Source: Lomentospora prolificans (Eukaryota; Ascomycota; Sordariomycetes; Microascales; Microascaceae). From it: 64,000 nt of DNA. Below, one piece after another: positions 55,301-64,000 of this stretch. Numbering within the stretch: position 1 is the first letter of the stretch; every line of letters begins with the position of its first letter. The stretch lies in NCBI GenBank assembly GCA_029532625.1, contig JARFXM010000001.1, positions 1,178,001-1,242,000 on the forward strand, in the 5' to 3' direction. The notes under the pieces were generated by a model. The model had not been told where the DNA came from and did no database searches. It saw only the letters and a program-made list of their open reading frames with translations. The translations under genes and the position numbers were made by a program.

Positions 55301-56580
55301 CTACAAGATATTACTAAGCTATGAAGATGCGGGAAACATGGGTAGAGCCTGCAGGACAGTCACATGGGTGGTCGATCAGAATGACCACTCTCGGCTGTTA
55401 CCTATCGGAGCATTTGGCGAACTGTGCGTCCAAGGACCTGGCCTTGCAGATGGCTAGTACCTGAAGGACGATGATCGCACAGCAGCGGCCTTTGTTACTC
55501 CACCTGCTTGGGCCCACACTTCAGCCACGAGCGGGCTCACCTGGCGTGTATAATTCAGGAGACCTGGTGCGGTACGCAGACGACGGGACTCTTATCTATG
55601 TGCGACGCAAGAACGGCCAGGGCAAAGCTCAGAGGCCTGAGAGTCGAGCTTGAAGAAGTTGAATATTATCACGTCGGCCGCATAGAGTGTGGGCGAATGT
55701 CAACTTTGTGGTCGACAAGAGACCCTCGGACGAATCTTACCCAGAAATCCTTGCCGTCTTCGCCATGGACAAGTAGGATCGGATTGGCAACCACAAAGAG
55801 TCGCTGCGGCTCATATCCAGCACGCTTTCTGGTGTTGTCCTGGGGTATACGATTCCCACTCATCTTCTCGCAGTCGCCGCTAATATTCCCTTGACTGGGT
55901 CCGGAAAGACTGATCGTCGGAAACTGAGGCAAGTCGCAGGCCGGAGATCGCTGGACGGTTACGTTCATGCGGTTGCGACTGCCGATTTCAAGCAGCCAGA
56001 ATCACATAATAAAGGATTGCTGCTACGAGACGAGAGCTCTGGGCAAAGGTTCTAATAAAAGCCGATGCTGCTTCCATCGGATTCAACACCAATTTCTTTG
56101 GTTTTTGGGGGCCGGCTTAATCTCTGTGATGAGATTAGTGGAACTCTGCTCGATTCCAGGACATCTCACTTCGGGCCAAGGATGTCTTCTTGGATCAAAC
56201 GTTGGAAGGCGTGGCGAATCGCGCGACAATGATTACCGAACCGAGCGAAGCAGGGGCTATCCGCCAATCCGAAGTGTAATATCACTCGGCTCTAGACGGT
56301 CACCACCAGCTCAATGCGCAACGTTCAACTGCCAGTTAAGGGATATTGAAAAGGCCGTCCCCGGCACTGATTTTCAGGCGTCGTGCATATCACAGTCGTC
56401 GCTGCAATGCGGCGGTTGGAGAAACTCGTTTATCTATACGTTTGATGGCGACGGCGTTGCAGCAGCAGAGCTGGCAAGGTTTTACGCTGTCCGTGATTTT
56501 GAGATTCTGGTGGAAGAGATTTTTGGAACACCCGACTGTCTTCCAACAGACGCAGCTGGATCTTTCGCAAAAGATGTAGA
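52380..56580 (+). pseudogene. NRPS relic (partial A-T-C-A-T-partial C), many stops and frameshifts
   Basis: The relic opens mid-adenylation domain (GEMLVEGPLLARGYL near 52,460) and continues with FYKTGDLYRY and GQRIELGEVE near 52,690. An A10-like SRKTDRK follows near 52,990, then a carrier domain with an intact LGGDS near 53,185. A condensation domain begins with CTPLQEGL near 53,445 and continues with a GRNANIP block near 53,850. A second adenylation domain has TSGTTGTPTG near 54,870 and the A10 motif TGSGKTDRRKL near 55,905. A second carrier region lacks its Ser (near 56,100). Weak condensation-like sequence runs to 56,580. Frame changes and stops occur throughout. The style (PLQEGL, FWGP/LGGDS carriers) is unlike the intact NRPS, so it is from another synthetase. 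Confidence 0.88.
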
Positions 56581-57775
56581 CTAGAATTAGCTGCTTTTAT
56601 TTTAATAGATCTCGAGTTTCGGACGTTCTCTAGCCGGCGAGTTGTTGGGGCCCCCCAGGTTTAGTTTCGTTGGCTCACGATTTATGGCCAGCGGGGGCGG
56701 CAGGCTAGTCTATATTACTGCCAGCAAGCTGTCTAGTATTACCGGGGGAGGGATTAGGAGTGACGAGGGGAGATACTGCCAGGCGTGGCCAGGTGTGGCT
56801 GGCTGGTGAATTGCTGGTGGCCTCATCTGCAGCTGCAGCTGGCTGAGAGATAAGAGATAGTGATATTGATACTAAGAGCCAGCCAGGTGGTGGGGCCGAT
56901 TGTATTCTATTTGCCTGGCCAGCTTACTTAAACAAATTTCTGCATTTCGTGGTTGGTTTTCGGGACATGTGCCACAGGCCAAGCCCACATGTACTACTTA
57001 ATTCTATAAGGCCAGCTGGCTCAAGGCCCAAAATATGGACAAGGGAACCATCCCTTTCCATAAATGTCCCCGAGAGCATGGCTTATCTATATACATATAC
57101 ATATATACCTTCTGACATGTACCAGATTTGCACCGGCAGACCATTGTAGTATTATGTGGGGCCACGCGCGTGCATGCTTTGCTTTCAATGGCTGTCCTTG
57201 TCCCGAGAGGTATGAGAATCTACTCTTATCCCTACCAAGCGTTGTTCTCTCGTGAAGGGTTCCCGACAGTAACCGTCGGTTTGGTTTGGGTGTTTTCCTG
57301 TCGCCGAACTCGGGGTTCCATGGTCGGCACAGATCTGGGCCCACTTTACTAGTTTGCTTAGCTCCGGTTTAGTCTCGTCTCGGGAACGTGGCTGGCGTCA
57401 TTGGGAGGAAAAAGATTTAGTCTTGTCACGCTGGCAACGCTGGCTGGCAATTGTCATCGTCGCACCCGAGTCAATCCTTAGCCTGGCGTGTGGACCCGGA
57501 CTTGACCTCGGCGGTACCAGTAAAGCTTTTTGGTCCCTCTGGAAATTGAACATCGACTGGCTTGGCTTGGCTGTTCACACCGCCCCTGGTTCCACCCGCG
57601 GTTGCGCGATCGAACGTGGATCTAATAATAGCTAAATAATAATATCTCTCGCGCCCATTGTTCACTGTCATTGCGCAATAGGCCCCCCCGCTCAAAACTC
57701 TCTCTCTCTCTCGGTCGTAACAAAGTCTCAAGCACTCTCTTGCCATCAAAATTTCACATTCGGAACGGATTTCAG
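56581..57775. other. Intergenic region and presumed leader of the dehydratase gene
   Basis: No gene recognised. Repeated GGCTGG/CCAGC motifs occur at 56.75-56.95 kb. A CT-repeat (about 57,695-57,716) lies 60-80 bases before the dehydratase start, a common feature of fungal core promoters. Confidence 0.5.
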
Positions 57776-59728
57776 ATGCCGTGCACCAAGTCGTGCGGCG
57801 GCGGGGGTTGCCATCCGACGACAACACAATGCAACGGCGACGGGAAAGTCGTTGATATCGAAGACTACAAGGCCGAGTTGGCATTCCTGCGAGCCCGCAC
57901 CAAGACACTCGAAGCCGAGATCGCCAAGCGCACTGCCGCTCCGCATGGGGAAAAAGGTCTCCGCTCGGCGCACTGGTTCAGGCGGACGGATGACCACGGC
58001 ATACGTCGCGTGTACATGGATCGCCTCCTGAACTTTGGCATGACGATGGGGGAGCTGACTTTGGGAAAACCCATCATTGGTATCGCCCAGTCAGGCTCGG
58101 ATATCGCGCCTTGCAACCGACATCACCTGGAGCTGGCCAAGAGGGTTCGGGACGGCATCCGAGAAGGCGGCGGGATCCCGCTCGAGTTCCCCATGCACCC
58201 GATCCAAGAGTCACTGCGGAGACCTACGCCGACGCTCGACAGGAATCTCCTGTACCTTGCGCTCGTTGAGCTGCTGCACGGGTACCCGTTCGACGGGGTA
58301 GTTATGCTGACTGGCTGCGACAAGACCGCCCCCGGGTGTCTGATGGCGGCCGCCACCGTCAACATTCCGTGCATCACCCTTAACGTTGGGCCCATGCTCA
58401 ACGGTTACTACAATGGCAAGAGGGCAGGCAGCGGGGTGGTGCACTGGATGACGCGTGACGAGCACGCTGCCGGCAAGATCAGCTCGGATCAGCTCGTCGA
58501 CGCCGTCGCCGACCACGTCGTATCGGTGGGCCACTGCAACAGCATGGGAACGGCCTCCACCATGAACGCCCTGGCCGAGGCATTGGGCATGCAGCTGCCA
58601 GGAACCGCTTCCATCCCGGCGGCGTATCGCGAACGGCAGCAGGCGGCCTACCGGACTGGCATCGAAATTGTCGAAATGGTACGCAAGGACCTGAAGCCAT
58701 CCGACATCATGACCCGCGAGGCATTTGAGAATGCCATCGTGGTGAATAGTGCTATTGGGGGCAGCACCAATGCGCCTATCCACCTGAATGCGATTGCCAA
58801 GCATATCGGAGTGCCCTTGGATTTGGACGACTGGGACCGCTTGGGACATTCCATCCCCTTGCTTCTCAATATGCAGCCGGCCGGAGAGATGCTAGGCGAA
58901 GAGTATCACCGCTCGGGCAACCTACCGGCCATCATGGCCGAGCTCCTGGCCGCCGGGAAACTTCCCCACCCGGAAGCGCTCACTTGCAACGGCCGCACGG
59001 TCAGGGACAACGTGCAAGGCAGGTTCACGTCAGATCGCGAAACCATCAGGCCATTCGACAAGCCCCTCGTGCCGGAGGCTGGTTTCCTCCACATGAAAGG
59101 CACCTTGTTTGACTCGGCGATTATGAAGACATCGGTCATCTCGGCCGAGTTCCGCAAAAGATTCCTCGAGGATCCCAATGACCCGAATGCTTTTGAAGCT
59201 TCAGTTGCCGTGTTCGATGGACGTGATGACTTTGAAGCCCGTCTCGAGACAGCACCCATCGATGACCGCACCATCCTGGTGATGCGGGGCGTCGGGCCGC
59301 TGGGGTACCCAGGCGCAGCCGAAGTCGTCAACATGAACCCTCCTCCCAGATTACTCAAGCAAAACGTTTTGGAGTTGCCTTGTATCGGTGACGGAAGGCA
59401 GTCTGGGACATCTGGGTCGCCGTCGATCCTCAACGCATGCCCCGAAGCGGCAGACGGCGGCAACCTGGCCCTCCTTCGCGACGGAGACAAGTTGAGGATC
59501 GACCTGACCAAGCGAAGGGTCGACATTCTCTTGGCCGAGGACGAACTGAAGCAGAGGCGGCGCGAGTTGGAGGCGCAGGGCGGGTTCAAATGTATACCGA
59601 GCCATACGCCGTGGCAAGATCTTTTCCGCCGCGAGGTTGGCACCCTGAGCGAGGGCATGGTGATGAAGCGGGCTGTGCAGTTTCAGCGTGTGGCGCAAAA
59701 TTACCCGGTGCCACAGGACAATCACTGA
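57776..59728 (+). CDS. IlvD/Edd-family dehydratase, sugar-acid or dihydroxy-acid type, with Cys-rich N-terminus
   Basis: This intact 650-residue frame is intronless. I take ATG 57776 as the start, because upstream codons in this frame have no ATG and lie in a CT-rich leader. Members remove water from 2,3-dihydroxy acids or aldonic acids using an Fe-S cluster. The three cluster cysteines are visible: Cys113 (SGSDIAPCN), Cys181 (TGCDKTAPG) and Cys254 (GHCNSMGTAS). The catalytic-Ser region GDGRQSGTSG (Ser543) is present too. Variants such as SGSDIAPCN and HCNSMG instead of the branched-chain-pathway consensus point to the sugar-acid dehydratase branch (xylonate/arabinonate type) rather than the housekeeping ILV3 enzyme. 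The extra N-terminus has six Cys within 20 residues and a predicted helix around residues 30-55. The substrate is not determinable here. Confidence 0.93.
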   Translation: MPCTKSCGGGGCHPTTTQCNGDGKVVDIEDYKAELAFLRARTKTLEAEIAKRTAAPHGEKGLRSAHWFRRTDDHGIRRVYMDRLLNFGMTMGELTLGKPIIGIAQSGSDIAPCNRHHLELAKRVRDGIREGGGIPLEFPMHPIQESLRRPTPTLDRNLLYLALVELLHGYPFDGVVMLTGCDKTAPGCLMAAATVNIPCITLNVGPMLNGYYNGKRAGSGVVHWMTRDEHAAGKISSDQLVDAVADHVVSVGHCNSMGTASTMNALAEALGMQLPGTASIPAAYRERQQAAYRTGIEIVEMVRKDLKPSDIMTREAFENAIVVNSAIGGSTNAPIHLNAIAKHIGVPLDLDDWDRLGHSIPLLLNMQPAGEMLGEEYHRSGNLPAIMAELLAAGKLPHPEALTCNGRTVRDNVQGRFTSDRETIRPFDKPLVPEAGFLHMKGTLFDSAIMKTSVISAEFRKRFLEDPNDPNAFEASVAVFDGRDDFEARLETAPIDDRTILVMRGVGPLGYPGAAEVVNMNPPPRLLKQNVLELPCIGDGRQSGTSGSPSILNACPEAADGGNLALLRDGDKLRIDLTKRRVDILLAEDELKQRRRELEAQGGFKCIPSHTPWQDLFRREVGTLSEGMVMKRAVQFQRVAQNYPVPQDNH

Positions 59729-60836
59729 GCTGGTTATTATCGGTGGAGGTTGGGGATGAGGACGGCGTCCCCTTAAAAAAAACTTGTAGAGCAACGGCGC
59801 AGATATTGGATACCTACAACTCTTGGACTTTTTTTTTCTTTTCTTTTCTGGCGTGGCGCTCAGGATCATGATTGAAGGTCGACGCTTTCCTCTCTCTCTC
59901 TCTCTCCTCTTGCCACAACACACACGAACTAGATAACGCGTAAACACCTTCTTGGCTGGTCTTGGCCTTCTTCTCCAAAAAAATCCCACTTAACGATGTA
60001 TCAGTGCAGAAAACCTGGAGATATTACAGGAAGTGGGCAGTAACCGTTGAGGAAATTCCGCCTTGAAAGAAAGGGGCACTGGCTCTTGATTTCTCGGTCA
60101 ATATTGTTGTTGTTCAGCGAGTACCAATGTCGCAATTGAGATCTCCGTGTTTCGTGGCGTGTAGCTGCGATAGGAGCTAACTAGCCTTGAACGCAATCAA
60201 GTGGCAAAAGTCGGCAAGACCGGTCCGTCAACTACGTCACCGAGGCGAGTTCTAAGGCTGATCTTACAAGTAATAACTGCTAAATATTACAGGGAAGCAA
60301 AGCACCGATGGTGATGCAGCCGCAACCAGCACGCTTGATCGCTGCACCAAATGGAGTTAGCCTGGTGGAGTGTGGCTTGCCAGCTGTGGTGTCAACCAAC
60401 AGCCCTACAAGTGCCAAACGGGCAATCATGGTCTTCCCCTTCGCACTCTTGGATTCGGAGTGGCCAGAAAAGAAGGCCCCGGAATAGCACTACTTGGGTT
60501 ATTTCCGGCTCTTACCCGATATGCCGGCCGACCTAGAATCCCTGCTGGCCTAGTATGCTGGCCACAACAACGTGTGGATGGACTGATGAGACTAGGCCAG
60601 AGCGCCACCAAAAGCACACCTTAATAATAAAACCAACCAACAGGAACTTCCTTATCACCTATTATCTTCTCTGAGCCCAATCGCTTCTCCACGCCAGCCG
60701 GTCGCCCGTATTTCTTCACCAGGTCCCTCTTTTTATTTCATTTGTTCCTATCCCTGCTTCAATTCTGCTTTTGTGCGCCGGAGCCCTCCGACGATGCTCG
60801 GCCCTCTCTCTCGGGCAACGGCCCCGTACCTCAGGC
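59729..60836. other. Intergenic region, no gene recognised
   Basis: The region contains a pyrimidine-rich tract at about 59,828-59,850, a CT repeat near 59,890-59,908 and short frames without recognisable domains around 60.35-60.62 kb. Confidence 0.5.
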
Positions 60837-62112
60837 ATGACCAGCCGCGTCCCCAATGTGTGGGCCGGAGTTATTATCTTGATGCCCTTTGCGGCTCTGG
60901 CGCTCGTCCTGCGGCTCAAGGCGCGACGCATGACCAGGATCGGCTTGGGCTACGATGATTGCTTCGCCATCGCCGCTTGGGTAAGTAAGGCAGTTTAGCG
61001 ATTGGGTCGGGGATATATAGCCAGCGATCCCAATGCCAACCAAAGTAATAATATTCGCTAATGAGCCGCGTCCAGTTCTTAGCTGTCGCGTATTCTACCC
61101 TTATTCTCGTCTGTTAGTCTCTTGGATTCTGGCTCGCGAACGCAGGATTTCTTTTTTTTTTTTTTTTTTTTTCTTTTTTTTTTTTTACTGACGCTCCCTT
61201 TTCAGCCGTAACACATTACAGGCTCGGTCAGAAGATAGGTCATTTACCCCAGCCTGAAGTGGACTACTACAACGAGAAAGCGAATCTCTTCTTATGGATC
61301 ACCGAATTTGTTTATTCTTGGTCCATCTTCTTCACCAAAATCGCCGTTCTCACCTTTTATCTGCGCCTCTTCAAACTCTTACCCATCCGCCGGCCGGCCG
61401 TGGTGCTCATGGTTGCTTGCGTCATCTGGGTTATTTTCCGCACCTTTGCAAGCACATTCCGCTGTATGCCTTTTCGGTTTTTCTGGGATAAGTCCGTTCC
61501 CGGCCACTGCGTGATCGGCAGTGCTGTGTACTATTTTTCGACGGATTTAACGCACACTTTTCTGGACATTCTCATCGTCTCCCTGCCTCTATATGAGGTT
61601 CTAAAGATGAAACTGCCGTTTGGACAAAAGATTGCTGTCTGTGGCTTATTTTCCTGTGGCTTTGCGTACGTCTCGCCGCTTCCTCATTTCGTCCCCGAAC
61701 CCGCACGCTGATGTCGGTCCTAGAGTCTGTATTGCCTCAATCTTCCAGATCCTTGAGTCTCGGAAGTACAACCCTCATTCGCTAGAGATACCATACGACG
61801 TATCGCTATTAATGACTTGGGGCTCCGTCGAGGTTAATTTGGCCGTCTTCACGAGTTAATAACCCCCCCCCCCCCCCCCCCCCCCCCCAATCTCCCCCTC
61901 TCCTCCCTTTTTCCCCTCGGCCCCAGCTGGTGTTATTATTAACAATCCCTATTACCTACTCAGGTTGTCTCGCTCTCCTCCGGCCTATCCTGCGCAAATT
62001 CATCACTGGTCTCTCTGGCACAAGCGAAACCGACACCAGCCGTCGAAGCTTTGCGCCTCCCACTCCACTAAGTATTCTGAACCCTTCCGACCCAAGTGCA
62101 ATCTCGCTCTAA
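60837..62112 (+). CDS. Fungal rhodopsin-domain integral membrane protein (seven-helix orphan family), five exons
   Basis: The exons are 60837..60980, 61076..61112, 61206..61665, 61724..61854 and 61964..62112. They sum to 921 bases and encode 306 residues. Donors are GTAAGT, GTTAGT, GTACGT and GTTAAT. All phases fit, and the joined protein follows the family through every junction. It opens PNVWAGVIILMPFAALALVL (helix 1), then RRMTRIGLGYDDCF, YSTLILVSVTHYRLG and LPQPEVDYYNEKANLFLWI. Further on come FFTKIAVLTFYLRLF, a long loop with ASTFRCMPFRFFWD, and GSAVYYFSTDLTHTFLDILI. It closes with EIPYDVSLLMTWGSVEVNLA and LRPILRKF. These proteins share a fold with PTH11/SAT4-like membrane proteins, and their ligands are unknown. 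The C-terminal tail is short. Introns 2 and 4 contain long homopolymers. Confidence 0.88.
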
Positions 62113-64000
62113 ATAAAAAGGTGGTCACCCTTGTTCCGAAGAAGAAGAAGAAGATGGTGATGATGATGATGGCAAGAGATGGAACTGATAAACAAGCTGT
62201 GGGTTTTTTTGTAAAACGGAATAGCATAGCCAGCAACATCCCGAGAGTAACCACCATAAACATAAATCATGTAGACTTGAATCCAGCCGCTAGAGCTGAT
62301 CCAATCGACCGCCGTAAACAGGAATATTATGAAGGCGACCAAGTTTAATAAGCCTAAAGTTGTTGATTTGCCACAAGAGCTTCTACGGCGAATTGTGGTT
62401 AGCTTTCCACTCACTACATAAGTAGTAATGGCGATATTGGGAGCAAACACGGTACCGAAGGAGACTAAAAGGGAGCAAGGGATAATATAGTAGCGACGAG
62501 GAGAGGAAAAGTATTAAGTTGGGACCACGGGAGCGGCTTGATGATAAGGGTCAACTGAAACCACCTACACATTCAGTCTAGGCCTCAACATAAAGGAAAG
62601 TTGCCCGGAAGTCGGTTCACATTTGCCAGCATTCACTCAGGCCTTAGCTTGCTTGAGGCCTTTGAATTTGCTGCCAACTATGCGGATGAACCGACGCTGG
62701 CCTGCATGAGTCGCTTCGAAGTCTTGGGGGCGGTCGAGATCCACGTGAAGGGTATTAAAGACGTATTCCAGTTTCTGGTCCATCTTGTGGGAATGATTTT
62801 CAATAGCCGAAATGGAAGCCTTGGGTCTCTCCGCCTTTGCAGACGATAGCGTGATGCACAAGATTCATTCTGGCATAAACTTGTACACGAAATTGACGCT
62901 CGGTTTCTATAGGGATAATATGTAATAAACTTCGTCGATCAAGTGTGTGTGGATTTCGGCTTGCTCTCCGCTTAGAACTAAGCTGCGGATTCGGACAAGG
63001 CGAAACGGCCAGCAAGCCAGCTGGAGCATGCATGGGTATTAAATAGAGAGCTTGGGAGATAATGGGAAGACAACATTTAACCAACCCAGCGCGCGCGCAC
63101 ACTCAAGTTCCACCTCCTAATGTTAATATTATTATTTATTAGTTAAAATCACCATGGGGAAGAAGTGAGTGGAGTAGCTTAACTTCTCCTTCTTTTCTAA
63201 CGCGGATTATTAGATCTCGCACACCACACCCTCTGCTCCGGGAGGCCAACTCCATAATAATGTACATGCGTACTCGAAACGCTTTCACCTATTATTGTAT
63301 ACCGTTGCTCAAGGGGAGTTGAATGTTGAATCACGCCCCTGGATCTTTCTAGAGAACCTCCATGTCCCTAACCCACTTGCATCGCTGCCTCCTTCCGGTC
63401 AAGGTTCCCCGCGTGGGCGGAGCGAGAGTGGTTGCTAGGCATGTCGATGAAAACAGCGCTGGCGGGGGCGAGCGGACACCGCCAGCCAGGCGGCCACGCT
63501 CGCTGCTGCCTGATTTTTTGGATTTCGACACGGCAATCCGGTCGTAAAATAGCCCTAGCATCGGAGTTCCCCAAATCTCGTCCGGTCTGGACAAGGGCAA
63601 GACCCAAGTTGAGGCTGGCCTGTTTCTATGACGAATATTACTGCCATGGAAATGGATGGGTTAAGCTATGGCTGTTTCATGGACGCACAAACTTTTGGTT
63701 GCGTCGTATTATAATACTTTGCACGATAATCACGACAACCTCGAGAAAGAGTATGGTGCTCCCTGGTAATACTACATAGCCTGGCTGGCGAGCTCAAATG
63801 TCTAGCGCAAGATCCAGGCGACGGATTTCCGGATGCACACCTTTTTTATCTCTCTTCCGAAGCGACTATACGTACGTTTTTGCGACACAATATTACGCAT
63901 CAGACACTAATGTGAAGTTGATAAAGCCAAAACCAAGTAGAGTTCTACACATTCAATTTTGGATAATATTAATACGACTTGACGTGGTCGGGACTTGTGA
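62113..64000. other. Right end, no gene supported
   Basis: Short frames on both strands overlap at 62.60-62.86 kb and 63.35-63.78 kb without a recognisable domain. A minus-strand frame at 62637-62861 reads protein-like but lacks an ATG near its start. An alternating GCGCGCGC run occurs near 63,090. I see no repeat or RNA gene. Confidence 0.45.

Noticed and set aside
62637..62861. Short minus-strand frame with protein-like texture, overlapping a plus-strand frame at 62601-62849
   Set aside because: There is no ATG at its start, no domain, and no splice model I could make convincing. It could be an exon of something, but the evidence is too thin.
1..64000. CRISPR arrays, bacterial-type operons, rRNA or tRNA genes
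   Set aside because: The window is eukaryotic. I saw no spaced direct-repeat array and no cloverleaf-like sequence I could support by eye.

Overview
This window is fungal, most likely from a filamentous ascomycete of the Sordariomycetes. I lean towards Hypocreales, but only by inference. The evidence is: short spliced introns with GTAAGT/GTACGT-type donors; families typical of Pezizomycotina (fungal rhodopsin-domain membrane protein, HeLo domain, PD-(D/E)XK-like and JmjC-like orphans, MRP-type ABC transporter, multimodular NRPS with embedded N-methyltransferases); and transposons carrying heavy RIP-type mutation. The mix of one giant secondary-metabolite gene, dead relics and repeats looks like an accessory or fast-evolving chromosome region.

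Layout. Positions 1-17935 (minus) hold one uninterrupted reading frame of about 5,978 codons that runs off the left edge. It is an NRPS with the visible order C-A-T / C-A-T / C-A-NMT-T / C-A-T / C-A-NMT(cut by the edge). Modules 3 and 5 carry N-methyltransferase domains. A1 lacks the Asp that normally binds the alpha-amino group, so its starter is probably not an ordinary amino acid. Positions 19003-22107 (minus) encode a 1034-residue protein with a C-terminal JmjC-like fold whose metal ligands appear lost. Around 23.5-24.2 kb there is a possible small two-exon membrane protein gene.

Positions about 25.96-38.28 kb form an AT-rich transposon block: a Tad1/I-like LINE interrupted by a complete but dead 7,393-bp Ty3/gypsy chromovirus (LTRs 26491-26989 and 33385-33883). 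The two elements show different RIP patterns, both strands in the LINE and essentially one strand in the interior of the chromovirus. To the right are a HeLo-domain pseudogene (38.6-39.25 kb) and a frameshifted PD-(D/E)XK-like pseudogene (40.4-42.2 kb).

Positions 43983-46207 hold an intact secreted prolyl-oligopeptidase-like gene with one intron. From 47.7 to 56.6 kb lies the wreck of an older peptide-synthetase locus: an A/N-methyltransferase fragment (minus), the C-terminal half of an MRP-type ABC transporter (minus) and an NRPS fragment (plus). The last two sit head to head and both lack their 5' parts. Positions 57776-59728 encode an intact IlvD/Edd-family dehydratase, and 60837-62112 a five-exon rhodopsin-domain membrane protein. 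The remaining right end shows no gene I can defend.

How the genes work together: only the NRPS is clearly a biosynthetic gene, and its partners, if any, should lie left of the window. The degraded NRPS/ABC locus suggests a second peptide pathway, with its exporter, once stood nearby and decayed. The peptidase, dehydratase and rhodopsin-like genes show no sequence-based link to the NRPS beyond proximity.
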